DNA of 64,000 bases from an uncultured Treponema sp. (GTDB lineage: Bacteria > Spirochaetota > Spirochaetia > Treponematales > Treponemataceae): positions 62,001 through 126,000 of the forward strand of contig CASGBA010000001.1 of the NCBI GenBank assembly GCA_949299755.1. Reading direction: 5' to 3'. Both the position numbers and the translations under genes were made by a program. The notes beneath the pieces were generated by a model. That model made no database searches, was not told the origin of the DNA, and saw nothing but the letters and a program-made list of their open reading frames with translations. Below are positions 41,703 to 50,297 of this stretch, piece after piece (position 1 is the stretch's first letter; every line of letters begins with the position of its first letter).

Positions 41703-43115
41703 TTATTCCTTTACGAAAACGGCAACCTGTCCCTTTGCCTTTTTCTGCCACCCGGCATTTTTCGGCATTGATTCATTCATACCCAATAAAACAACTCCGT
41801 TACCCTTGAGATTTTCCGAAATATCGGCAATAACCGCAGATTGTTTTTTCACTTCCATGAATGAAAGAACATCCCGGCATACAACCAAATCAAGGGCGGG
41901 GAAAGAATTCTGGTTGGCACAGTCGTGATATTCAAAAAGAATCATATCACGTATTTCCTGGGTGAATACCCATCCTCCGGAAACGTTTTTGGTAAGATAC
42001 GGCCTTATGGTTTCCGTCACAGCCTGATCCGGTACTGTGAGGAGAGGGGCGCCGGAAACAGCAAGCAAATCCAAATCGTTGGCGTAAATACGTATCCGGG
42101 CATTAGGGTACAGTTCCCTCATCATAACGGCAATGGAATAGGATTCATAGCCCTTGCCACAGCCGATATTCCACACGTTGATTTGCTTTGCCTGGTTAGA
42201 AGGCATAAGGGAAGAAACTTCTTTGATATATGAATCCGACCATATGGTTCCGGAATCGGGAGACGGGAAAGTTGAAATAAAAAGGGATGAATCTTCCGCA
42301 GAATGAAGCTGAAGATTGTCCGCGCCCCGGAGACCGCTCCACTCCTTGAAACGGATATTAACCCAGTCTTCATTCACTTGGGAAACATAGAACCTGGACA
42401 GCATGGCAAGTGAATCCCTGATGAAGGAAAGCTCTTTCTCCGTCGAAATAGCCGCGGTTTCCGGTTCTTTTGGAGAATCCGCAGTATCCGGCTGTGTTTC
42501 CCTGACATCGGAAGCCTGTTCCCTGGAAGACTCCGCGGAAACCGGGCTTTCAACCCTGGACACCAGGGAAACGTCATGTTCGGATTCAAATTCCTTTTCA
42601 CGGAAAATTCTGTCCGTATCAAGCAGGATGTAGAGCCTGTCCTGATGTTCCACCACTCCCTGGATGTACCTGATGTTTATATCCCCGAAAATGGGATGGG
42701 GAGGCTGGATTGAATCGGAATAAATGCCCACAACTTTGTCGATGCTGTCCACCACAACGCCGTAGGTCAAGTCCTCCACAGTCAGGATAATCAGACTTTC
42801 AAGGCTGTCAGCCCGGCGCTCTTTTACCGGAAGATTGAAAAACAAACGGAGGTCAATTATCGGTATAATGTCACCACGCAGGTTATAAACACCCAGGACA
42901 AAAGGCGCCGTATTCGGTACATAGGTAAACCGGCCTGCTTTGGCTATTTCTTTTACGCGCATAATGTCGATGGCATAATCCTTACCGCCGAGAGAAAAAG
43001 TAACTATTTTACAATCAGCCGCAACTGTCTTTTCGGATTCTTCCCGGGAATTATCTTCAGCCGTAACGGCCGCCGGTTCCCGGACAGCTGCTTCTTCCAT
43101 CGTTTCTCCTACCAT
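41703..43115 (-). CDS. CheW-CheR-like fusion protein
   Basis: 470 aa. Residues about 35-175 form a CheW domain (VTFSLGGKDYAIDIMRVKEI, VLGVYNLRGDIIPIIDLRLF, VVDSIDKVVGI). A polar Ser/Glu/Pro linker of about 50 residues follows. Residues about 290-470 resemble the methyltransferase domain of CheR: VWNIGCGKGYESYSIAVMM (AdoMet site, where CheR has AGCSTGEEPYS), ANDLDLLAV and LVVCRDVLSFM. Because key AdoMet-site residues differ, catalytic activity is uncertain; the domain may serve a structural role in the receptor array. CheW-CheR fusions of this kind are known in Treponema. It overlaps cheA by 7 bases. Confidence 0.9.
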   Translation of the reverse strand: MVGETMEEAAVREPAAVTAEDNSREESEKTVAADCKIVTFSLGGKDYAIDIMRVKEIAKAGRFTYVPNTAPFVLGVYNLRGDIIPIIDLRLFFNLPVKERRADSLESLIILTVEDLTYGVVVDSIDKVVGIYSDSIQPPHPIFGDINIRYIQGVVEHQDRLYILLDTDRIFREKEFESEHDVSLVSRVESPVSAESSREQASDVRETQPDTADSPKEPETAAISTEKELSFIRDSLAMLSRFYVSQVNEDWVNIRFKEWSGLRGADNLQLHSAEDSSLFISTFPSPDSGTIWSDSYIKEVSSLMPSNQAKQINVWNIGCGKGYESYSIAVMMRELYPNARIRIYANDLDLLAVSGAPLLTVPDQAVTETIRPYLTKNVSGGWVFTQEIRDMILFEYHDCANQNSFPALDLVVCRDVLSFMEVKKQSAVIADISENLKGNGVVLLGMNESMPKNAGWQKKAKGQVAVFVKE

Positions 43116-45562
43116 TTCGGTTCGCCTCTCTGTTCACGGGCTTCAGCTTCCTGTCTCAATCCAAGATCCAAAAGCTGATTCACGTCTATTATAAGGGAAA
43201 CAGAACCATCACCTAAAATTGAAGCTCCTGCGATTCCCGGGGAATTTGTAAACTGGTCTTTAAGCGGCTTGATAACCACATCTTCCTCGCCTATCAGAGC
43301 ATCCACCATCAAGCCTACTTTTTTTTCGGCGGTTCCAACAATAACCACATAAGCATGTTCTGATTTTTCCGTGGCACGGATTCCAAAAAGCCTGTTAAGC
43401 CTTAAAAGACTTATAACCTCATCCCTGACGTTCAGCACCTCGTAATTGTCTATCATGCTGACCTCGTCGGTCCTTATACGCTGGCTTTCAATGACCGATG
43501 CCACAGGAATTGAATACACTTCGGCCCCAACCCGGATTAACAGTCCCTGGATTATTGCCAGGGTAAGAGGAAGCCTTATGACAAAGCGGGAACCTTCCCC
43601 GTGGCGTGAAATGACGGAAACAGACCCATTCAGTTTTTCTATTGAATTCTTAACCACATCCAACCCTACACCACGGCCGGAAATATTTGAAATTTTTTCA
43701 GAAGTTGAAAAACCAGGGGAGAAAATAAGCTGGTAAGCCTCCGTATCGGAAAGACTTTTTCCGGGATGGATTATGCCACGTTTTACCGCCTTGGCTTTTA
43801 CCGCCTCCACATCAATACCGCCGCCGTCATCAGCGATTTCGATGATTATCAGGTTGCCCTCATTCCCGGCTTTCAAAAGAACCGTTCCTTCCTCCGGTTT
43901 CCCGGCGGCCAGACGCTCTTCCTTGGATTCTATACCGTGATCCGCTGCGTTGCGGATACAGTGCATTATGGGGTCAAGAAGGTCTTCAACCACAGATTTA
44001 TCCAACTCCGTGTCTTCACCTTCAATGACAAGGTTTATTTTTTTATTCAAATCACGGGAAAGATCCCGTACAACCCGGGGGAAACGGTTGAAAATCTGGT
44101 TTATGGGAACCATCCTGATTTTCATGACACCTTCCTGAAGTTCCCCCGCTATTCTTCCCAGATTCTGGGCTGTGGAACGGTACCGGTTGATGGCACTTTT
44201 CATGGAAGCTTCATAATTGTTGAAAATCTCAAAAAGCATTGAATATTCATCGTTAATCCGGCGTTTCAAATCTTTGAGGCTCCTGCCTTCCTGAACCTCG
44301 GCAACCAAATCGGGGAGTTGATCCAACAATTCATGAAGTTTTTCCCTGTAAACAGTTTCACTCTGAATAAAATCAGAAAACAAATCGGCGAATTGGGCGG
44401 AAGATTGATTAAATGAAGCCTTGACAATAACGGTTTCGCTCACAAGATTCATGAGGGCGTCAACCCGTTTTGAATCAACCCTCAGAATAGAGCCGGTACC
44501 GGTAATTTTTTTCTGGCCCTGGGCAGGATGCGGGGTTTTAGCCTTATCGTCTTTTGATTCTCCCTCCACGGCTTCTGTTTCCCGTGTATCCCCGCCAGAA
44601 ACCGTGGCGGATTCATCCCCGGAATTCTCAACCACACCGGAGTTTTCCGCCTTTTTTTCCTGAGAAGCCGGCGGCTCAGGCGCAACCGTCTCTTGGAATG
44701 AGGAAGACCCGGAAGCGGAAAAATCCACCAGGGATACGGAAGAAGACAGAGTTACATCGGATATGGATGCGGTTTTCTCCAGAACCTCGGGGGAAGACTG
44801 GGAAGACACAAAATAATAGACAGTTTCATGGAAAACATCAGAATAAAGCTCGTCAAAGTCCGGTATGGTGCGTAAAACCTGGCCTTCCTGTTTTAAGGCC
44901 GCAAAAACCTGGATTCCGCCCACCGTATTCATCGGATTATTTTCATCGAACACAACCTGGACAAGATAAGCTTTTTCACCTTCAGGGACAGCTTCCTTTA
45001 ATTCGAGCATTTCATATTCGGTAAGCTGGACAGGCAGCCCGCCGGTGGAAGAGGCGCCCCGGTTCTCTGAACCGGAGTCTTTTTTTGCGGCAGGAGCTTC
45101 CTTCGCTAATTTTTCAGCAATATTTTTCGGAACCGCCTTTTTTTCCGCCTTCTTGGAGCTGTCTTTTTTGGGTATCAGCCCCTCCAGCTCGGAAACTATG
45201 CCTGAAACATCCTCATCATATACGCCACCGTCAGCCCTTGCTGAAAGCATGGCTTTTATCACATCCAAAGCCCGTAAAAGCAGGTCAACGACAGATTCCG
45301 TCACCTTAACAGTACCGGAGCGAATGGCATCCAGCAAGTCCTCCACTTTATGGGTAAAGCCGGAAAGCTCATTCATTTCGACAGTGGCGGATCCGCCTTT
45401 CAAGGTATGAGCGGCACGAAAAATCTCGTCTATCGCATCATGATTCTCGGGGTCATTCTCAATCACAAGGATATTACTTTCCAGCATATCAACCTGCTGT
45501 TCAGCCTCACTGAAAAAATCCTTGAGTAGCTCTTCATTATTTATATCAAGATAATCGCTCAT
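43109..45562 (-). CDS. cheA: Chemotaxis sensor histidine kinase CheA
   Basis: 817 aa. P1 HPt with phospho-acceptor His52 in AAHTLKGGSATVEM; a variable, Ala/Glu/Ser-rich P2-like and linker part to about residue 350; a helical P3 dimerisation part; P4 ATPase with the N-box HCIRNAADHGIE, G1 DDGGGIDVEAV and G2 SNISGRGVGLDVVK; and a C-terminal CheW-like P5 domain (RLPLTLAIIQGLLIRVGAEV). Start of the operon cheA-cheW/R-cheX-cheY. TATATT lies 6 bases before the ATG with no Shine-Dalgarno site. It is divergent from the outer-membrane-like genes. Confidence 0.95.
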   Translation of the reverse strand: MSDYLDINNEELLKDFFSEAEQQVDMLESNILVIENDPENHDAIDEIFRAAHTLKGGSATVEMNELSGFTHKVEDLLDAIRSGTVKVTESVVDLLLRALDVIKAMLSARADGGVYDEDVSGIVSELEGLIPKKDSSKKAEKKAVPKNIAEKLAKEAPAAKKDSGSENRGASSTGGLPVQLTEYEMLELKEAVPEGEKAYLVQVVFDENNPMNTVGGIQVFAALKQEGQVLRTIPDFDELYSDVFHETVYYFVSSQSSPEVLEKTASISDVTLSSSVSLVDFSASGSSSFQETVAPEPPASQEKKAENSGVVENSGDESATVSGGDTRETEAVEGESKDDKAKTPHPAQGQKKITGTGSILRVDSKRVDALMNLVSETVIVKASFNQSSAQFADLFSDFIQSETVYREKLHELLDQLPDLVAEVQEGRSLKDLKRRINDEYSMLFEIFNNYEASMKSAINRYRSTAQNLGRIAGELQEGVMKIRMVPINQIFNRFPRVVRDLSRDLNKKINLVIEGEDTELDKSVVEDLLDPIMHCIRNAADHGIESKEERLAAGKPEEGTVLLKAGNEGNLIIIEIADDGGGIDVEAVKAKAVKRGIIHPGKSLSDTEAYQLIFSPGFSTSEKISNISGRGVGLDVVKNSIEKLNGSVSVISRHGEGSRFVIRLPLTLAIIQGLLIRVGAEVYSIPVASVIESQRIRTDEVSMIDNYEVLNVRDEVISLLRLNRLFGIRATEKSEHAYVVIVGTAEKKVGLMVDALIGEEDVVIKPLKDQFTNSPGIAGASILGDGSVSLIIDVNQLLDLGLRQEAEAREQRGEPKW

Positions 45563-45568
45563 ACTAGC

Positions 45569-45574
45569 AATATA
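45569..45574 (-). promoter_or_regulatory. -10 element 6 bases before cheA
   Basis: Minus strand TATATT, 6 bases, then ATG 45562. The -35 at the usual distance is poor; a TTGACT is 21 bases upstream. Leaderless class. Confidence 0.4.
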
Positions 45575-45684
45575 GTTTATACTCTTTCAACGAATAGTCA
45601 AGAAGATAAGCTTTTTTTTTCTTTGTTGAATAAAAAACTGGAGTTAAATCAATCTATGGTATATATTTACATAAGGAATTCAGA

Positions 45685-46860
45685 ATGAAATTATCTTTTA
45701 AATTTTACAGTATTTTCTTGCCGGTTTTTTGTTTTCTCTTTGTCCGGGAGCTTCATGCCCAGCAGTTTTCCCTCACTAAATTCGATTTCGAAACCAGGCT
45801 ATTCAACCGGGATAACCGAGTCACCCTTACTTCCGCCCTTGAAACCGGCGGGGAACTTTCCCTGGCGGAACATTTTAAGGTTTCCGCCGGTATAAACCTT
45901 TATGCCGACGATATACTGAATTTTTTTCATGCGGCGGAAGCAAAAAAAAAGCCGTCTGAACTTGAACTGGCTTTTTTGGCGGCGGAATTCCCCTTCAATG
46001 TGGGAGGAAGGATTGTACCAGCCCTGTTTACGGGGAATTATGCCAACCTGTCCTCCGGCGATCTCCTCTTCAGGACCCTGAGAACCAGAATGAATAAGCC
46101 GGAATTCATAAAACGTGGGCCCATGGAGATTTTCTCAGATGACACGGAAACCTCCGGATTGGGGGCGGCATTCATGTGGACCGCGGAAACAGTACCGGTG
46201 GCTGTGGCGGCATATTCCGCCTGGAACGCTGAAACAGACAACCCCGGTTATAATGTTTTCGCCCAAACGGCGGGAGCCGGACGGACCCTGTTGTGGAATA
46301 TTTATGCCGGAGTGGAAAAAGACGGAACCGAGGCCGGAACAGACGGGCTCTATTTATCCGCAGGCTTGTCCGCGGAAGCCGGGGCGGAAAGGCCCTTTTC
46401 CCTTTATATGCAAACGAAAATACTGCCCTTCGATCTGATGAACGGGGAGTCCCTGGTGAAAAACCTGGAGAAAAAAGTGCATTTCATGCTTGAACCCAGA
46501 TTCAACGGGAATTTATTCTCGGTGCACGCCGCCTTCTTTATTTCCCCGGTGCTTGCGGTAAAAGAGGTTCCGTACATGGACATCAATGATGAGGGGCAGT
46601 ATCTGGGGATGAACCTGCGGTTTACCTGCGGGACCCTTCTTTTCCACAAGCAGAATTTAGGATTTGATTTTACAATGGTTTCAGATACGGATAAAAATTC
46701 CGATGATAATAGCAAGGACATTATCTTTCTTATAAGTCCTTTTTTCAACATTGCCGCGGGAGGAAGTGTTATAACATTCAGTATATCGCTTAACCCGGCA
46801 AAAATAACATCGCCGTTTTCCGCCGGCGAAATAAATCTCCATATAGAGGCGGCACTTTAA
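45685..46860 (+). CDS. Predicted outer-membrane beta-barrel protein A
   Basis: 391 aa. A signal peptide (residues about 1-25, cut near LHA) is followed by alternating polar/aromatic strands (FETRLFNRDNRVTLTSALET, GMNLRFTCGTLLF, GFDFTMVSDTD) through to a C-terminal NLHIEAAL, the pattern of a beta-barrel outer-membrane protein. I do not recognise a named family. The stop TAA shares its last A with the ATG of the next gene (46860), so the two are coupled. AAGGA lies before the ATG. Confidence 0.7.
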   Translation: MKLSFKFYSIFLPVFCFLFVRELHAQQFSLTKFDFETRLFNRDNRVTLTSALETGGELSLAEHFKVSAGINLYADDILNFFHAAEAKKKPSELELAFLAAEFPFNVGGRIVPALFTGNYANLSSGDLLFRTLRTRMNKPEFIKRGPMEIFSDDTETSGLGAAFMWTAETVPVAVAAYSAWNAETDNPGYNVFAQTAGAGRTLLWNIYAGVEKDGTEAGTDGLYLSAGLSAEAGAERPFSLYMQTKILPFDLMNGESLVKNLEKKVHFMLEPRFNGNLFSVHAAFFISPVLAVKEVPYMDINDEGQYLGMNLRFTCGTLLFHKQNLGFDFTMVSDTDKNSDDNSKDIIFLISPFFNIAAGGSVITFSISLNPAKITSPFSAGEINLHIEAAL

Positions 46861-47762
46861 TGGATTTCAGAAAATTTAACCGTTTACCTGTTTTTACCGG
46901 CTTAAGGACGGTATTTTCACCGGTCCTGCTCCTGGCGCTTGCAATAATTTTTATCCCTGCAACAGCCGGAGCCATGGAAATTTCAATTTCCGGCGGTGTT
47001 GGTAATACGGGGTATAAATCAGACGGAAAGTTGCCGGAGAATTTAGCTCCGTCCTTTAGCCTGGGTTTCGCTTCCGGCATAAGCGACCACATTTCCGCCT
47101 CCCTTGTCATACAGCAGGAACCGGTTTTCGGCAGAAAAATAGCCGCAGAATGCTCCTATGACGCCGGATTAATGAAATTCACCGCGGGCCCGGTTTTCGG
47201 TTTGTTGAACGGAGCGGAGGACAGCAAAGACGCTCCCCTGCTCCAACCCGGGGTAAGGCTTGGTTTTTCCACCTTCTTTCTGAATGTAATCACCCTGAGA
47301 GCATCTTCGGACTTTTGCCTCATTACAGCGGACGGGGTTCCCGGACAAATATATCCGTCGAAGGCTGAACTCGCCATCGGATTGGTATTCCCGTCGATAA
47401 TATGCACCGCCGCCATAAACCAAAAAGCGGTTTCCACATCCGGCGATGAAGGCAACAAACAAACCATTACGGATTACGGTTTTTACACCGAGATTTTCGG
47501 GAAAAATTCCCCTGTAAGATTCAAGGTTAATTTTATATACAGAACCCTGGACTTCAAGGCTAACAACAGCGCCGTATCGAACCTGCCGGAAAACTCGGCG
47601 GGATCCATTGTTGTTGGCGGCGGTCTGGAACTGCAAACCGGGAACAAAGCTTTTTTCCTGAATGGGCAGGGAAGCGTATATACCTTTGCCGACAAGGGGG
47701 AGGATTTAAATAATCCGTTTTTATACGACTTTTCCGCCGGCGTAAGGCTTACATTCAATTAG
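46860..47762 (+). CDS. Predicted outer-membrane beta-barrel protein B
   Basis: 300 aa. An N-terminal hydrophobic segment (ending PATAGA) acts as a signal sequence, then barrel-like strands (MEISISGGVGNTGYK, SFSLGFASGISDHISASLVI, PVRFKVNFIYRTLDF) finish with FLYDFSAGVRLTFN, a good barrel terminus with a final aromatic. No named family recognised. Coupled to protein A by the TAATG overlap, so the two probably work together in the envelope. A terminator follows. Confidence 0.7.
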   Translation: MDFRKFNRLPVFTGLRTVFSPVLLLALAIIFIPATAGAMEISISGGVGNTGYKSDGKLPENLAPSFSLGFASGISDHISASLVIQQEPVFGRKIAAECSYDAGLMKFTAGPVFGLLNGAEDSKDAPLLQPGVRLGFSTFFLNVITLRASSDFCLITADGVPGQIYPSKAELAIGLVFPSIICTAAINQKAVSTSGDEGNKQTITDYGFYTEIFGKNSPVRFKVNFIYRTLDFKANNSAVSNLPENSAGSIVVGGGLELQTGNKAFFLNGQGSVYTFADKGEDLNNPFLYDFSAGVRLTFN

Positions 47763-47779
47763 CGGAACCTATTACAACC

Positions 47780-47808
47780 GGCAGAAAGCGGGCTTTCGCC
47801 AGTTTTTT
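47780..47808 (+). terminator. Intrinsic terminator of the outer-membrane protein operon
   Basis: GGC-A-GAAAGC (47780-47789) pairs with GCTTTCGCC (47792-47800), with one bulged A, followed by AG and six T. Confidence 0.78.
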
Positions 47809-47811
47809 CGG

Positions 47812-49047
47812 TTAAAGAGAAAGTTTATCCGAAAGCCTTTCACAAGCTTCCATGATGTTTTCCCTGTGACCGAAAGAAGAAAAGCGTATAAAGCTTTCCC
47901 CGGAAGGGCCGAATCCTGCGCCGGGAGTCGTAACCACACGGCATTCATCCAATATCTTGTCAAACACTTCCCAGCTTTTTTTCCCAGGGAACCGCACCCA
48001 AACATAGGGAGCGTTTCCGGTAAAATATACTTCCACACCGGCATCAGAGAATTTTTTGCCGCGGAGGGTTTCCGCGATAATAGCCGCATTGGAAAGATAA
48101 TAGTTGGTTAAATCCCTCATCTCTTCCAAGCCCTCCGCATCAAGGGCGGCCAGACCGCCTGCCTGGGCAATATTGGAAGCACCGTTAAAGAAGGTGTTTG
48201 TCAGCCGTGACCAGAGGGCGGAAACCGGGGTTCCATCCGCAAATAAAAGCTCATCGGGAATAACCGACCATCCGAGACGAACCCCTGTGAATCCGGCTGA
48301 TTTGGAAAAGGAATTTATCTCCAAGGCACAACGGCGCGCGCCTTCAATCTCAAAAATAGTTTTAGGTAATTTTGAATCCCGGATAAAAGAAGAATAAGCC
48401 GCATCATAAATAATGATACAACCGTTTTCCCTGGCAAAAGACACCAAGATTTCCAGTTCCTCCCGGGTGGCACAGGCTCCGGTGGGATTATTGGGAGAAC
48501 AAAAATAAATAAGGCTCTCCTTTTTTACACCGGACAAATCAGGAAAAAAATTATTTTCCGGTAAACAGGGCATATAGGTTATATCACAATAACCTCCGTG
48601 CACAGCGGGAGATTTCCCGGCCGCACCCACCATAACAGAACCGTCAACATACACCGGATAAGCCGGGTCCTGAACAGCCACATTGACGGAAGCCCCGAAT
48701 AATTGCTGGAACCTTCCCACATCACATTTAGCCCCGTCCGAGACAAAAACCTCGTGACCTTTTATTATACCGTTATATAAAACAGTAGCGATTTTTTCCC
48801 TCAGGGGTAATTCACCCGCACTGTCATCCCCATAACCGGAATAACCGGCTGGAGTTTCCAAAGCCTTTATATAGTCATTCATGCCGGATGCGATATGCCT
48901 GGTCAAAGGTTCGGTGGTATTTCCGATACCAAGACTGATAATTTCAGCATCCGGATGGGCAGCGCAATATTCCCGCCTTCTTTTCGCGATTTCCGGAAAA
49001 AGAAATCCGGAGGCAAGATTTTTAAAATAAGAATTGGAAGCTATCAT
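47812..49047 (-). CDS. dapL: LL-diaminopimelate aminotransferase
   Basis: 411 aa class I/II PLP aminotransferase. DapL markers: FPEIAKRRREYCAAHPDAE, SLGIGNTTEPLTRHI, VSDGAKCDVGRFQQLFG and VAVQDPAYPVYVDGSVM. The PLP lysine is in SFSKSAGFTGVRLGWSVIP. It converts tetrahydrodipicolinate directly to LL-diaminopimelate, bypassing the succinyl or acetyl steps, so it serves lysine and possibly peptidoglycan synthesis. AAGGAGA precedes the ATG. No other lysine genes are near. Confidence 0.93.
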   Translation of the reverse strand: MIASNSYFKNLASGFLFPEIAKRRREYCAAHPDAEIISLGIGNTTEPLTRHIASGMNDYIKALETPAGYSGYGDDSAGELPLREKIATVLYNGIIKGHEVFVSDGAKCDVGRFQQLFGASVNVAVQDPAYPVYVDGSVMVGAAGKSPAVHGGYCDITYMPCLPENNFFPDLSGVKKESLIYFCSPNNPTGACATREELEILVSFARENGCIIIYDAAYSSFIRDSKLPKTIFEIEGARRCALEINSFSKSAGFTGVRLGWSVIPDELLFADGTPVSALWSRLTNTFFNGASNIAQAGGLAALDAEGLEEMRDLTNYYLSNAAIIAETLRGKKFSDAGVEVYFTGNAPYVWVRFPGKKSWEVFDKILDECRVVTTPGAGFGPSGESFIRFSSFGHRENIMEACERLSDKLSL

Positions 49048-49090
49048 ATATTCTCCTTACAGTACAGTAGAGCGAACCAAAGCTGACTTC

Positions 49091-49120
49091 ATTATACGTG
49101 TTACTCCGGCATATGCGCAA
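49091..49120 (-). promoter_or_regulatory. Promoter of dapL
   Basis: Minus strand TTGCGC (49120-49115), 18 bases, TATAAT (49096-49091). The -35 lies inside the end of the upstream SGNH gene. The leader is about 37 bases and carries the AAGGAGA site. Confidence 0.6.
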
Positions 49121-50279
49121 TAGGAAGCTCTGAAAATAAAAAATCCCGGCACAGCATATCGAACAAAGGTTTCATCACAATCTGTCCTCCTTCAACCGTG
49201 AAATGGGAACCGTCATCAGACATTGTTTTAATTTGTTTTCCATCTGCGGTCACAAAAACATCTGAGTACGGTTTACCATTCCCAGGTATGGTATCACGCA
49301 AGGGGACATAAACAAGTATGTCGGGACTGTATTCAGACGCTATTTCCTTTTGTATTTTTTCAATATATGAAAGATGGCCGTTATAAGTACTGTTTTTGAC
49401 AACAGGCATTCCAAGCCAATAAATTTTCGGAAGATACATGAGAGCTGCATCGATGATGGAAAGACATTTTTTCCTGTATGCAGCTTCCCAAGCTTCAGTT
49501 TCCTTTACCACAACTTTACCGTCATCATCCCAGAAATTCTGGTAATCATTCATGCCCAGCATCAGTATTCCAGTGTCATAGGCAGATTCGGAAAAGGTGT
49601 CTTCAATCATCTGGTTCCAGCTGAAATAATCCTGCCGGATAAAACCAGAAGAATGAACCGGAAGATAATCAACATAAAGCGGGGAATTTTTACCGGCCAG
49701 CCGGGAAAGACCGATACCAAGGCTATAAACCTGGGAATCCCCGAACATATAAACACGCAGCGGATCCGCACTGGAATGCAGGGTATGCAGGGAAGAAACC
49801 GTGCCTGGAACTCTTACAGGTAATGCAGGTGATTCCGTTACAGAGACGGAATCATCTGCCACTGTTCCCGCTTCCGGAACACCGGCTGTCCCCGGTTCTG
49901 AGGCAGAGGGTTCTTTTATGTCAACCCCAGCCCGGTTCTGGCGGCGGTTAAAATACCTTTCGTTCCAAGCTATATTTTCAGACAAACCGGAAACTGAAAG
50001 AAAAGCCTCCCTGGCTCTGGGAACCAGTTTATCCAAACCTGTTCCGGAAGCGAAAGCAGAAAAAGCATCGGCTGCGGCTAATCCGGCTGAACGGACATGG
50101 AGATTTTCTATTCTGGAAAAAGGAATCCACAGGGACTTACCGCATAGTACAGCGGTACAGAAAATGACTAGTATGACCACAAAAGAAACATAGTTTACGG
50201 AATAAGAGCCATCCCGTGTTTTATAACTTTCAACGGCAGATTTAAAAACGGAATGTATCTTTTCAAAAAAGGACGTCAT
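49101..50279 (-). CDS. SGNH/GDSL-like hydrolase (DUF459 family), membrane-anchored
   Basis: 392 aa. A single membrane segment (VSFVVILVIFCTAVLCG) near residue 40 leaves the rest outside. After a Pro/Ser/Glu-rich linker the catalytic domain shows GDSQVYSLGIGL (Ser in the GDS motif), LMLGMNDYQNF (Asn), and MSDDGSHFTVEGG with the Asp-x-x-His pair, the DUF459 arrangement. Such proteins deacetylate or transfer acyl groups on cell-surface polysaccharides and are often coded next to MBOAT acyltransferases, as here (18-base gap). Last gene of the long acyl-CoA-ligase run. Confidence 0.8.
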   Translation of the reverse strand: MTSFFEKIHSVFKSAVESYKTRDGSYSVNYVSFVVILVIFCTAVLCGKSLWIPFSRIENLHVRSAGLAAADAFSAFASGTGLDKLVPRAREAFLSVSGLSENIAWNERYFNRRQNRAGVDIKEPSASEPGTAGVPEAGTVADDSVSVTESPALPVRVPGTVSSLHTLHSSADPLRVYMFGDSQVYSLGIGLSRLAGKNSPLYVDYLPVHSSGFIRQDYFSWNQMIEDTFSESAYDTGILMLGMNDYQNFWDDDGKVVVKETEAWEAAYRKKCLSIIDAALMYLPKIYWLGMPVVKNSTYNGHLSYIEKIQKEIASEYSPDILVYVPLRDTIPGNGKPYSDVFVTADGKQIKTMSDDGSHFTVEGGQIVMKPLFDMLCRDFLFSELPIAHMPE

Positions 50280-50297
50280 GCTTTTCTTTCCTCAAAA

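Noticed and set aside
43766-45024. Long plus-strand ORFs opposite cheA (156 and 158 codons)
   Set aside because: They mirror the codon pattern of cheA on the other strand, with no family motifs and no ribosome-binding site.
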